A stretch of 64,000 bases of DNA from Alistipes sp. (GTDB lineage Bacteria; Bacteroidota; Bacteroidia; Bacteroidales; Rikenellaceae): assembly GCA_017555905.1 (NCBI GenBank), contig JAFZFP010000029.1:32360-96359 (forward strand). Direction: 5' to 3'. Below the pieces are notes generated by a model. It worked only from the letters and a program-made list of their open reading frames with translations. It was not told the origin of the DNA and made no database searches. The position numbers were made by a program, and so were the translations under genes. This document shows positions 1 through 8,192 of the stretch, piece after piece (position 1 is the first letter of the stretch; the number at the start of each line of letters is the position of its first letter).

Positions 1-401
1 GTGCGCTCAAGCGTCTCGACCTCATCCGCAAACACCCTGAGTATCAGCAGAAGTTGTGGGAGATCACACGCGCCTTGCAGAAGGGTCTTACGGATAACGG
101 TTTCGACATCGGCGTAACCCAGTCGCCCGTAACGCCTATCTATATGAAGGGTGGTAACGAGGAGGGTACAAACCTCATCGTGGATCTTCGCGAGAACTAC
201 GGCCTCTTCTGCTCGATTGTCATCTACCCCGTAATCCCAAAGGGCGAGATCATCCTTCGAGTGATACCTACCGCAGCACATACGATGGAGGATGTGGAGT
301 ACACCATCAACACCTTCAAGGCTGTGCGTGCTAAGTTCGAGGCTGGCGAGTACATCAAGCCTATCCCACAGATGGCCGACCCCGACTTCAAGATGCGATA
401 G
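1..401 (+). CDS. Alpha-oxoamine synthase (serine palmitoyltransferase-like), C-terminal part
   Basis: This is the C-terminal ~133 residues of a fold-type I PLP enzyme whose 5' part lies outside the window; the open frame runs from the window edge (first full codon at base 3). The segment with VVDLRENYG-like and YPVIPKGEIILR-like stretches, followed by a helix-rich tail, matches the small C-terminal domain of the alpha-oxoamine synthases (serine palmitoyltransferase, KBL, BioF). Within Bacteroidales the closest remembered match is serine palmitoyltransferase, which condenses serine and an acyl-CoA as the first step of sphingolipid synthesis. The PLP lysine and substrate-binding domain are not visible, so KBL or BioF cannot be excluded. 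A terminator hairpin follows the stop codon. Confidence 0.65.
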   Translation, partial: ALKRLDLIRKHPEYQQKLWEITRALQKGLTDNGFDIGVTQSPVTPIYMKGGNEEGTNLIVDLRENYGLFCSIVIYPVIPKGEIILRVIPTAAHTMEDVEYTINTFKAVRAKFEAGEYIKPIPQMADPDFKMR

Positions 402-437
402 TTTACGTAGTAATTCGACATAAAAACACCGTTTATC

Positions 438-479
438 GACCTGCCTGACACCCCGTGGTTAGGCAGGTTGCTCTTATTT
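438..479 (+). terminator. Terminator after the oxoamine synthase gene
   Basis: A stem pairs GACCTGCCT (438-446) with AGGCAGGTT (461-469) around a 14-base loop, followed by a T-rich stretch. It lies about 35 bases past the stop codon and before the transketolase promoter. Confidence 0.6.
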
Positions 480-534
480 GCACCATTAGGACAATTATTT
501 CGCCTAAAAATGCTATTATTAATTAAGTTCTTCT

Positions 535-542
535 TATCTTTG
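535..542 (+). promoter_or_regulatory. Bacteroidetes -7 box upstream of tkt
   Basis: TATCTTTG fits the TAnnTTTG consensus and lies 83 bases before the transketolase ATG, in AT-rich DNA. I see no good TTTG at the -33 position. Confidence 0.5.
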
Positions 543-625
543 TCTGTTAATTTTGAAGAACGACTAACCACCGTCTTTACAGAAGAGCAATAAATTACTA
601 CAAACAAAATAAAAAAAACCTAACT

Positions 626-2650
626 ATGGAAAACAACAAACTACAGCGAGCAGCCGATAACATCCGTATCTTGGCTGCTTCGATGGTTGAGAAGGCTAAG
701 TCTGGTCACCCTGGCGGTGCTATGGGCGGTGCTGACTTCATCAACGTACTCTACACAGAGTTCTTGCGCTACGACCCAGAGAATATGGCGTATCCACACC
801 GCGACCGCCTTTTCCTCGACCCAGGTCATATGTCTCCAATGCTCTACGCAGTTTTGTCATTGGCTGGTAACTACACTACCGAGGATTTGCAGTCGTTGCG
901 TCAGTGGGAGAGTGTAACCCCTGGTCACCCTGAAGTAGATGTTTTGCGTGGTGTTGAGAACACCTCTGGTCCCCTTGGTCAGGGTCACGCTATGGCTCTC
1001 GGTGCTGCTATCGCTGAGCGCTTTATGGTAGCGCGCTTTGGCGAGTGGATGGCACACAAGACATACGCCTTCATCTCTGACGGTGCTGTACAGGAGGAGA
1101 TCTCGCAGGGTGTTGGTCGCGTTGCTGGCCACCTCGGTCTTTCTAACTTCATTATGTACTACGACTCGAACAATGTTCAGCTCTCTACTAAGTGCGACGA
1201 GGTAGATACTGAGGATATCGAGATGAAATATAAGGCTTGGAATTGGAACGTAATCACAGTAAATGGCCAGTCTATCGACGAGATTCGCGCTGCGTTGAAG
1301 GCTGCTAACGCTGAGACCGAGCGTCCTACCCTCATCATCGGTAAGACCATTATGGGTTATGGCGCACGTAAGGCCGATGGTACAAGTTTCGAGAACCAGG
1401 TATCTACACACGGTCAGCCACTTACTGCTGCTGGCGCAGATATCGCTGCTACAATCAAGAACCTCGGCGGTAACCCAGAGGAGCCATTCGCAGTATTCGA
1501 GGAGTCTAAGGAGGTCTACGCTGAGCGTCGCAAGGAACTCGTAGAGTGGGCTAAGCAGATGAAGGCTACCGAGGCTGAGTGGCGTAAGGCTAACCCAGAG
1601 TTGGCTGAGAAGATGGACAACTTCTACTCAGGCAAGCTCCCAGAGATCGACTACTCGGCTATCGAACTCAAGCCAGACCAGGCAACACGTGCTGCTTCAG
1701 CAACTATGCTTGGCTACTTCGCAGAGCACGTAGAGAATATGGTGGTATCTTCTGCCGACCTCTCTAACTCAGATAAGACCGACGGCTTCCTCAAGAAGAC
1801 CAAGGCATTCACCAAGGGCGACTTCTCTGGTAACTTCTTCCAGGCAGGTGTTGCCGAGCTTACTATGGCTTGCGTGATGAACGGTATGGCACTCCACGGC
1901 GGTATCATCCCTGCTTGCGGTACCTTCTTCGTATTCTCAGACTATATGAAGCCAGCAGTACGTCTTTCAGCCCTTATGCGCAAGCACGTCATCTATATCT
2001 GGACACACGACTCATTCCGCGTAGGTGAGGACGGTCCTACCCACGAGCCTGTTGAGCACGAGGCACAGATTCGCCTTATGGAGCATCTCCACAACCACTC
2101 TGGCGAGCGCTCTATGCTCGTTCTTCGTCCTGCAGATAGCGAGGAGACCGTTGCTGCTTGGAAGATGGCTTTGGAGGAGGAGCGCCCAGTTGCCCTTATC
2201 CTTTCACGCCAGAACATCAAGTCGTTGCCAGCATTGGGTGGCGAGTCACGTCGTGCTGAGGCTATGAAGGCTGAGCGTGGTGGTTACGTAGTCTTGGATA
2301 ATAAGGATGCCAAGGTTACTATGATTGCTACTGGTTCTGAGGTATCTACCTTGGTTGAGGGTGCTGAGTTGTTGGCTGAGGAGGGTATCGCTACACGTGT
2401 GGTATCTATCCCAAGTGAGGGCTTGTTCCGCGACCAGCCTAAGGAGTACCAGGCAGAGGTTTTGGGCACATTGCCACGCTACGGTATGACCTCTGGTCTC
2501 TCTATCAACCTTATCGGTTTGGTAGGTGAGGAGGGCTTCATCCACGGCTTCGACCACTTCGGCTACTCTGCTCCATTCAAGGTATTGGACGAGAAGTTCG
2601 GCTACAACGGCAAGACTGTTGCCGAGGAGGTAAAGGCTATGCTCAAGTAA
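626..2650 (+). CDS. tkt: Transketolase
   Basis: Full-length (674 aa) transketolase, the ThDP-dependent enzyme that transfers two-carbon ketol units in the non-oxidative pentose phosphate pathway. The N-terminal PP domain carries GHPGG (about residues 28-32) and GPLGQG (about 116-121). The ThDP/metal motif is SDG...NN rather than the commoner GDG. The pyrimidine domain contains the catalytic Glu region, then HGG and GEDGPTHEPVE, and a C-terminal domain follows. It is a single polypeptide, not the split two-subunit form. It stands alone between its own -7 box and a strong terminator. Codons are biased towards GGT, GCT and GTT-type choices, as in other probably highly expressed genes of this window. 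Confidence 0.97.
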   Translation: MENNKLQRAADNIRILAASMVEKAKSGHPGGAMGGADFINVLYTEFLRYDPENMAYPHRDRLFLDPGHMSPMLYAVLSLAGNYTTEDLQSLRQWESVTPGHPEVDVLRGVENTSGPLGQGHAMALGAAIAERFMVARFGEWMAHKTYAFISDGAVQEEISQGVGRVAGHLGLSNFIMYYDSNNVQLSTKCDEVDTEDIEMKYKAWNWNVITVNGQSIDEIRAALKAANAETERPTLIIGKTIMGYGARKADGTSFENQVSTHGQPLTAAGADIAATIKNLGGNPEEPFAVFEESKEVYAERRKELVEWAKQMKATEAEWRKANPELAEKMDNFYSGKLPEIDYSAIELKPDQATRAASATMLGYFAEHVENMVVSSADLSNSDKTDGFLKKTKAFTKGDFSGNFFQAGVAELTMACVMNGMALHGGIIPACGTFFVFSDYMKPAVRLSALMRKHVIYIWTHDSFRVGEDGPTHEPVEHEAQIRLMEHLHNHSGERSMLVLRPADSEETVAAWKMALEEERPVALILSRQNIKSLPALGGESRRAEAMKAERGGYVVLDNKDAKVTMIATGSEVSTLVEGAELLAEEGIATRVVSIPSEGLFRDQPKEYQAEVLGTLPRYGMTSGLSINLIGLVGEEGFIHGFDHFGYSAPFKVLDEKFGYNGKTVAEEVKAMLK

Positions 2651-2670
2651 TTGACCTATACCTAAATAGA

Positions 2671-2706
2671 AAGAGATGACTCCGCTTGGAGTCATCTCTT
2701 TTTTTG
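2671..2706 (+). terminator. Intrinsic terminator of tkt
   Basis: A perfect 12-bp stem, AGAGATGACTCC (2672-2683) with its complement (2688-2699), closes a GCTT loop and runs into seven T residues. Confidence 0.9.
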
Positions 2707-2724
2707 TTACTATTGGAGCGATGG

Positions 2725-3669
2725 TTACTCCTTTAGCCACTCGATTTCGAGGATGTAGGAGATATCATAATGCTCGACGCCCTCGTGGTCCTCGTAACTA
2801 TCTCCATTCCTAAACACTAACTTGTTGCCAGGGGTGAGGGTTTCGGTCCTATCACCTAACTTGATGGTCATCGCATCGTCGGTTATTTCAGTTATACAAC
2901 CCTGGAAACTCTCGTAGGAGATAACACCCGTACGAGCATTAACAATTTCGGAGGTATGCTCATTATAATCTTGACCAATGCTCCAACCCGTCTTCTTCCA
3001 ATCAATCTTTAGGCGGTGATTGGTTGGTTCACCAAGGGCTACATTCCAGATAAATCGTTTGCTACACCCTTCGGCATCGACGATAAGTATATAGCCATTA
3101 TCCTTGCCTAACTCATTGTGCAACAACTCTTCAACCTCTGCCCAATGCTCCTCAGGTTTTTCGTAGCAGAGCGAGGCATAAGCCCTCTCTAACACTCTGG
3201 TTAGAGGTTCGAAGTCACGCTCCTTGTTGTATGGAGTAGATGCGATTAGGACTACACTCCTATTACTACTAAATCTGGCATTGATAATATTACTTGCCAC
3301 ACTAACCACCTCAAGCCTATCAAACTTCATATTAGCAGCAATTCCCACCATCTCCGCCTTATCATCGGGTTTCTTGCCTAAGTTTTTGTGGAAGCAGTCC
3401 ATCCATTTATACTGTTCCGCCTCCTCGCGCGTATTGCGACAAAACATTATCACTGGAGAGTTGGTCTCCAAAGAGTCGAACAGATCACTAAGACCCGACC
3501 AATTGGCACTTAGATCAATGGTAGGGGCTTGTTCACGGAACTTGGCAATAATAGCGTCGGCATCGTCACCCTTAACGATTAAGCCCACGGCATATCTGTC
3601 ATCTATATTTTCACAAGCGGCTCTTGCATTGCCACCCTCAGGATTAAAGGCTTGTCTGATAATCTCCAT
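2725..3669 (-). CDS. Unrecognised cytosolic protein (314 aa)
   Basis: I do not recognise a family. The frame is open for 38 further codons upstream, but a good -7 box (TACCTTTG, minus strand) lies inside that extension, so I start at the ATG at 3669 (MEIIRQAF...). There is no signal peptide or membrane segment. The protein is hydrophilic, alternates predicted alpha/beta stretches, and has a Trp- and charge-rich C-terminal half with a possible small beta-barrel in the last ~90 residues. Cysteines are scattered with no CxxC pattern. It stands alone, convergent with tkt, and the window gives no functional clue. Confidence 0.8.
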   Translation of the reverse strand: MEIIRQAFNPEGGNARAACENIDDRYAVGLIVKGDDADAIIAKFREQAPTIDLSANWSGLSDLFDSLETNSPVIMFCRNTREEAEQYKWMDCFHKNLGKKPDDKAEMVGIAANMKFDRLEVVSVASNIINARFSSNRSVVLIASTPYNKERDFEPLTRVLERAYASLCYEKPEEHWAEVEELLHNELGKDNGYILIVDAEGCSKRFIWNVALGEPTNHRLKIDWKKTGWSIGQDYNEHTSEIVNARTGVISYESFQGCITEITDDAMTIKLGDRTETLTPGNKLVFRNGDSYEDHEGVEHYDISYILEIEWLKE

Positions 3670-3713
3670 AGTCGTATTGTTTTGAGATTTATTATCACAA
3701 AATGAGACCTTTA

Positions 3714-3721
3714 CAAAGGTA
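3714..3721 (-). promoter_or_regulatory. -7 box for the unrecognised 314-aa gene
   Basis: Read on the minus strand this is TACCTTTG, 44 bases before the chosen ATG at 3669. It supports that start over the longer frame. Confidence 0.55.
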
Positions 3722-3820
3722 GAAAAATTATTTGAATTTTCCGAGAGTAGTGGTATATTTTTGTTGCGGGAGGGCTTGCGCAACGCGTAAAGTTATCGCA
3801 CTGACCTGCCGGCCTAAGCA

Positions 3821-3874
3821 CTCCCTACATTCGCTATATTCCCTAATCTACTTAAACTCCCTAATCTACCCCTT
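3821..3874. repeat. Degenerate 9-bp tandem repeat, consensus CTCCYTAAT
   Basis: Six consecutive 9-mers in phase: CTCCCTACA, TTCGCTATA, TTCCCTAAT, CTACTTAAA, CTCCCTAAT, CTACCCCTT. A sister array occurs at 63377-63403. It lies in a 340-bp intergenic region between two minus-strand genes. Confidence 0.5.
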
Positions 3875-3921
3875 TTCCACACCCCACGACCGAATTTCTT
3901 TTCAGAAGGGTGCCGATCTGT

Positions 3922-3976
3922 AAAAATGCCTCGGATGGGTAGTACTGAACGTACGTCCCATTCGAGGCATTCTTTG
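3922..3976 (-). terminator. Terminator after the GH5 mannanase gene
   Basis: A long stem pairs AATGCCTCGGATGGG (3925-3939) with CCCATTCGAGGCATT (3957-3971), with one G-T wobble. It runs into a T-tract in the minus direction, about 40 bases past the mannanase stop codon. Confidence 0.8.
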
Positions 3977-4009
3977 TTAGGGGAAGCAATCACCCCTTAT
4001 CACAAGAAA

Positions 4010-5332
4010 CTACAAATTGCCGAGTCGCTCATTCGCCTCACGAATAATATTAAGCGTAGAGCTGTCCTCAACAAAGATTGAGTTGAGACCCTGCTGCTCC
4101 TGTGCTGGATCACCGGTATAGTCGTCACCTTTAGCCCAGTACTCGTGGTCCTCGACATTAGTCTTAGCAAAGCCTCCCCAACTCCAGAAATTGCAACCTG
4201 CGAAGGGTCCATTGTTCTCTTTGTCGTTGAGAATGAGGTCGAAAACGAAGGTATAGTACTTATCGCGGCACACAACAGGGCTACCCTTGTGGAAGTCCAT
4301 ATTGTCGCGTGGCATACCGAACTCCTCAACCACCACAGGCTTGTTAATAGAGTGGCCGAGACCTATGTGCATATCGATATACTCCTTGGTATTTTGACAA
4401 GAGCGATCGAGATCTGCAACCATATTGTCGCCACGCATCCACTTCCAATTGTAGGGCCATACGTGGCAGTTGATATATGATATCTCGTCGAGGGCGTGGA
4501 TGCGCTCGCAGAGAGCCATATCCCACTCGCAACCGTAGAAGCCCTCAGAGCCTGTAGAGATCATATGGTTAGGGTCGAGCGAACGGATGAGTTTCGCTGA
4601 GGCCTCAATCCACTCAGCAAAGGCCTCCTTGTTGTCCTGCTCCTTGCTGCTGAAGGCACGAGGCTCGTTGCAAATCTGCCAAGAGAAGATCGCTGGGTCC
4701 TCGATGTATTTAATACCAGTATAGCGGTTGGTACGTGTGATGATATAACGCAAATGATTAAAGAACAACTCCTTAGCGCGTTCATTACGCACAAACTCTC
4801 CAGCGAAAGCGTTGTACGAGAACCAGCCATCGACACGTGGCACCAACACCGGAGTATTATTTGCCCAAGCCACATATTGTGTGTAACCACCACTCCACTC
4901 CCAAGCATTGTTGAAGTAGAGTACGGCAGTCATATTACGCTTGCCCAACTCCATCATAAGGAAGTCGAGACCAGCCAATACGTCGTCGTTATAGAGACCT
5001 GGCTCAGGCTGTAGGTTAGGCTCAATCTTACCCAAAAGACCATTCTCTCCCTCACCACCAACAAGCACACGGAGGTTGTCGATACCGTGGGACTTCATAA
5101 AATCGAGCTCCCTAACGAGACGCTCACGGTTGCCACCCTCGCCCTCAGAGCCGAGGATTGCTCCATACCAGAAGTTTGTACCCACGAAATAGTATGGCTC
5201 ACCATTGCGAATAAACTGTCCGTCCTTAACCGTAATAATGTTATCTACAGGGGATTTGCCAAACTCTGAGCATCCCACCAAAGCGACCATTGCCACGACT
5301 AAAAGGAGAAATAATCTTTTAAAATTCTTCAT
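4010..5332 (-). CDS. GH5 family mannan endo-1,4-beta-mannosidase, lipoprotein
   Basis: A 440-aa secreted glycoside hydrolase of clan GH-A. The N-terminus is a lipoprotein signal with the lipobox Cys at residue 21 (LVGC). The catalytic TIM barrel begins at once with a GTNFWYG motif. The acid/base is E223 in the CNEP motif and the nucleophile is E337 in VEEFGM. Aromatic residues lining the cleft (NAWEWSGG, HVWPYNW, FWSWGG) fit the GH5_7 endo-beta-mannanases, which cleave internal beta-1,4-mannosyl bonds of plant mannans or glucomannans. No SusC/SusD, transporter or other glycosidase is nearby, so it is an orphan enzyme here and its exact substrate is inferred. It is transcribed divergently from murG. 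Confidence 0.9.
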   Translation of the reverse strand: MKNFKRLFLLLVVAMVALVGCSEFGKSPVDNIITVKDGQFIRNGEPYYFVGTNFWYGAILGSEGEGGNRERLVRELDFMKSHGIDNLRVLVGGEGENGLLGKIEPNLQPEPGLYNDDVLAGLDFLMMELGKRNMTAVLYFNNAWEWSGGYTQYVAWANNTPVLVPRVDGWFSYNAFAGEFVRNERAKELFFNHLRYIITRTNRYTGIKYIEDPAIFSWQICNEPRAFSSKEQDNKEAFAEWIEASAKLIRSLDPNHMISTGSEGFYGCEWDMALCERIHALDEISYINCHVWPYNWKWMRGDNMVADLDRSCQNTKEYIDMHIGLGHSINKPVVVEEFGMPRDNMDFHKGSPVVCRDKYYTFVFDLILNDKENNGPFAGCNFWSWGGFAKTNVEDHEYWAKGDDYTGDPAQEQQGLNSIFVEDSSTLNIIREANERLGNL

Positions 5333-5364
5333 CTCTTTAATATTTTGTGTTTACTAATTTTTCA

Positions 5365-5372
5365 CAAAATTA
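5365..5372 (-). promoter_or_regulatory. -7 box for the GH5 mannanase gene
   Basis: On the minus strand the sequence reads TAATTTTG, 32 bases before the ATG. No convincing -33 box is seen. Confidence 0.45.
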
Positions 5373-5671
5373 CACATTTTTCCCGATTACAACACCATCC
5401 CCACAAAAAGTGATAATTATTTAGCCTCAAACCACCCACTTTTTCGACCATAGCGAGGGTGCTTCGCCACACGATTTTTCCGACTACAAAGGTGTAAATA
5501 TTTTTTAAAAATGGTGGCTCTTAGATTTGTATTTTTTCGTGGGAATATATAATTTTGTAGGGTGAAATTGCAGACATATCCCCAAATGACAAATTGGAAT
5601 CAACTAATTGTCTGAGTATCACATATTTACAATATTGCACAAACACTATTTTTTGCACTATAACGCAACGT
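5373..5671. other. Divergent intergenic region between the mannanase gene and murG
   Basis: AT-rich DNA holding the mannanase promoter at its left end and the murG promoter in its right half, with a ~110-base murG leader. I see no further gene, repeat or clear hairpin. Confidence 0.6.
5526..5557 (+). promoter_or_regulatory. Promoter of the murG-ftsZ block
   Basis: A full Bacteroidetes promoter: TTTG (5526-5529), a 20-base spacer and TAATTTTG (5550-5557). It implies a murG leader of about 105-110 bases and shows that this half of the division cluster has its own promoter. Confidence 0.75.
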
Positions 5672-6778
5672 ATGAAACGAATAATTTTGTCGGGCGGAGG
5701 TACCGGCGGACATATATACCCTGCTATCGCTGTGGCAGAGGCCCTAAAGCGCAAATATAACGAGGATGTAGAGATACTTTTTGTGGGTGCTGAAGGAAAG
5801 ATGGAGATGGAGAAAGTTCCAGCCTTGGGCTACCGCATCGAGAGCCTCCCCGTGGTGGGTCTCCAGCGCCGTTTTGAACTCGCCAACTTGACCATTCCAT
5901 TTAGGCTCGTGGCAAGTATCCGTCGTGCCAAGCGCATAATCCGCGAGTTTGGTGCAGACATCGTTGTCGGCTTTGGTGGCTACGCCTCAGCCCCTATCCT
6001 TTGGGCGGCCCAGCGTCTCGGCATCCCCACAATTATTCAGGAGCAGAACTCATACGCAGGTCTCACCAATAAGTTGCTCTCGAAGCGTGCCAAGCGCATC
6101 TGTGTTGCTTACGACAAGATGGAGCGTTTCTTCCCCAAGGAGCGTATCGTAATGACAGGAAATCCTTTGCGAGGCCGATTCTCGACAAACAACGACCGCA
6201 AGGATGCACTCGCACACTATGGTTTCAATGAGGAGTTGCCCGTAGTATTGGTTGTGGGTGGCTCACTTGGCACTCGTACCCTCAACGAGATGATGAAGGC
6301 CTGGATACTCACTCTCAATGGCACAGCCCCAGTGCAGGTAATCTGGCAGACAGGTAAGTTCTACGAGAGCGAGATGAAGGAGTTCCTCGCCCAGCATCCC
6401 ACAGCGAACATCTGGCAGGGTGCATTCATCGAGCGTATGGACTACGCCTACGGTGCTGCCGACGTGGTGCTTTCACGCAGTGGTGCTTGCACCGTATCGG
6501 AGTTGTGCTTGGTGGCTAAGCCTACCATCTTCGTTCCATCGCCCAATGTGGCTGAGGACCACCAGACAAAGAATGCTATGGCCTTGGTGGAGAAGGGTGC
6601 AGCAGAGATTGTGCGCGACAGCGAGGCTGTGGAGCGAGGTATGCGTGAGGCTGTGGCCCTCGCCCTCGACGCAGAGCGCCGTGAGCAGCTATCAGCAAAT
6701 ATCGCCTCGTTGGCTATCAGCGACTCAGCAGAGCGTGTAGTAATGGAGATTGAGGCGCTACTAACCGCCACAAAATAG
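5672..6778 (+). CDS. murG: UDP-N-acetylglucosamine--N-acetylmuramyl-(pentapeptide) pyrophosphoryl-undecaprenol transferase MurG
   Basis: A 368-aa GT-B glycosyltransferase that adds GlcNAc to lipid I to make lipid II on the inner membrane face. The N-terminal lobe starts with the GGGTGGH loop (about residues 8-14) and holds the EQNSYAGLTNK segment. The C-terminal lobe has GGSLG and the UDP-GlcNAc-binding SRSGA and EDHQTKNA-type regions. The frame is open 26 codons further upstream, but the family start is MKRIILSGGGTGGH, so I use the ATG at 5672. It is the first gene of the plus-strand division block, with murC 8 bases downstream. ftsW, usual immediately upstream, is replaced by a divergent mannanase gene. 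Confidence 0.97.
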   Translation: MKRIILSGGGTGGHIYPAIAVAEALKRKYNEDVEILFVGAEGKMEMEKVPALGYRIESLPVVGLQRRFELANLTIPFRLVASIRRAKRIIREFGADIVVGFGGYASAPILWAAQRLGIPTIIQEQNSYAGLTNKLLSKRAKRICVAYDKMERFFPKERIVMTGNPLRGRFSTNNDRKDALAHYGFNEELPVVLVVGGSLGTRTLNEMMKAWILTLNGTAPVQVIWQTGKFYESEMKEFLAQHPTANIWQGAFIERMDYAYGAADVVLSRSGACTVSELCLVAKPTIFVPSPNVAEDHQTKNAMALVEKGAAEIVRDSEAVERGMREAVALALDAERREQLSANIASLAISDSAERVVMEIEALLTATK

Positions 6779-6786
6779 GTTTTAGA

Positions 6787-8178
6787 ATGGAAAAGCAGTT
6801 TTCGAATATATACTTCTTGGGCATCGGAGGTATCGGTATGAGTGCCATTGCCCGCTACTTCCTCCACGAGGGGTATGCTGTGGCAGGTTACGACCTCACG
6901 GCAACACCTCTGACTCGTGCCTTGGAGGCCGAGGGTGCATCGGTACACTACGACGACAACCCCGACCTCATCCCCGAGACTATGCGCAATCCCGAGAACA
7001 CATTGGTAGTACTCACCCCTGCCATTCCTCACGACCACAAGGAGTGGGCGTGGCTCAGAGAGCAGGGCTTCACCATCGAGAAGCGCTCGCAGATGCTCGG
7101 ACACCTGAGCGTCGGTAAGCTCGTGATGGCCGTTGCTGGCACTCACGGCAAGACCACCACTTCGACGATGGCCTCGTGGCTAAACCACTGCACAGGCGAG
7201 GGCAGCGCCTTCCTTGGAGGTATCTCGCGCAACTTCGCCTCTAACCTCGTCTTGGGCCAGGGACGACGCCTCGTTGTGGAGGCCGACGAGTACGACCGCT
7301 CATTCCTACGCCTACACCCCGACGTGGCGGTAATTACTGCAACGGATGCCGACCACCTCGACATCTACGGCACTCCAGAGGCTATGGTTAAGGCCTTCGA
7401 GGAGTTCGCCTCACAGATAAAAGAGGGCGGCACGCTAATCGTTAAGCAGGGGGTAGTGATAGATTTCGATAACACAGCGCGTCAAATATATAGATACTCT
7501 TGCGACAAGGGGGGCGACTTCCACGCCGAGAACATAGAACTCATCGAGGGCGGACACTACCGCTACGACATAGTTCTTCCCGATGGACGCATCGAGGGCT
7601 GCCGTCTCGGCATCTTGGGCAAGATACATATCGAGAACTCCATTGCTGCAGTAGCAATGCTATGGGCAGCAGCACGTATCGAGGGCAAGGAGTTTGATAA
7701 GGAGGCTGTACGTCGAGGCCTCGACAGTTTCGAGGGTGTCAAGCGCCGTATGGAGGTCTACCTCAACACCCCCGAGCAGGTATATATCGACGACTACGCC
7801 CACCACCCCGAGGAGTTGAGGGCTACGATGACATCGTTACGAGGCATATTCCCTAATCGCAAGATTACGGCGGTATTCCAGCCCCACCTCTACACTCGCA
7901 CACGCGACTTCGCTACGGAGTTCTCCGAGGTATTGTCGATGGCCGACAGGGTGCTTATGGTGCCTATCTACCCTGCTCGCGAGTTACCAATCGAGGGTGT
8001 GACATCCGAACTCATCGGACGCAACCTCACCACCGAGTGGCAGATGGTCGAGCGCGACGACATAGCCTCAACACTCAAGAGTCTCGACACCGACGTTGTA
8101 GTGACCTTTGGTGCGGGCAATATCGACGTGGTGTGTAGCGCTGTAGCCGAGACTCTCAAGGACAAGTGTAACAGATAG
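6787..8178 (+). CDS. murC: UDP-N-acetylmuramate--L-alanine ligase MurC
   Basis: A 463-aa Mur ligase that attaches L-Ala to UDP-MurNAc, the first step of stem-peptide synthesis. The order is an N-terminal Rossmann domain with GIGGIGMS (residues 13-20), a central ATPase domain with the P-loop GTHGKTTT (about 118-125) and the EADEYDRSF motif, then a C-terminal domain with DDYAHHPEE. All signature residues are present and the length is normal. It lies 8 bases after murG and 14 before ftsQ, so it is almost certainly co-transcribed. Confidence 0.97.
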   Translation: MEKQFSNIYFLGIGGIGMSAIARYFLHEGYAVAGYDLTATPLTRALEAEGASVHYDDNPDLIPETMRNPENTLVVLTPAIPHDHKEWAWLREQGFTIEKRSQMLGHLSVGKLVMAVAGTHGKTTTSTMASWLNHCTGEGSAFLGGISRNFASNLVLGQGRRLVVEADEYDRSFLRLHPDVAVITATDADHLDIYGTPEAMVKAFEEFASQIKEGGTLIVKQGVVIDFDNTARQIYRYSCDKGGDFHAENIELIEGGHYRYDIVLPDGRIEGCRLGILGKIHIENSIAAVAMLWAAARIEGKEFDKEAVRRGLDSFEGVKRRMEVYLNTPEQVYIDDYAHHPEELRATMTSLRGIFPNRKITAVFQPHLYTRTRDFATEFSEVLSMADRVLMVPIYPARELPIEGVTSELIGRNLTTEWQMVERDDIASTLKSLDTDVVVTFGAGNIDVVCSAVAETLKDKCNR

Positions 8179-8192
8179 TAGTTTAGGGCGTT

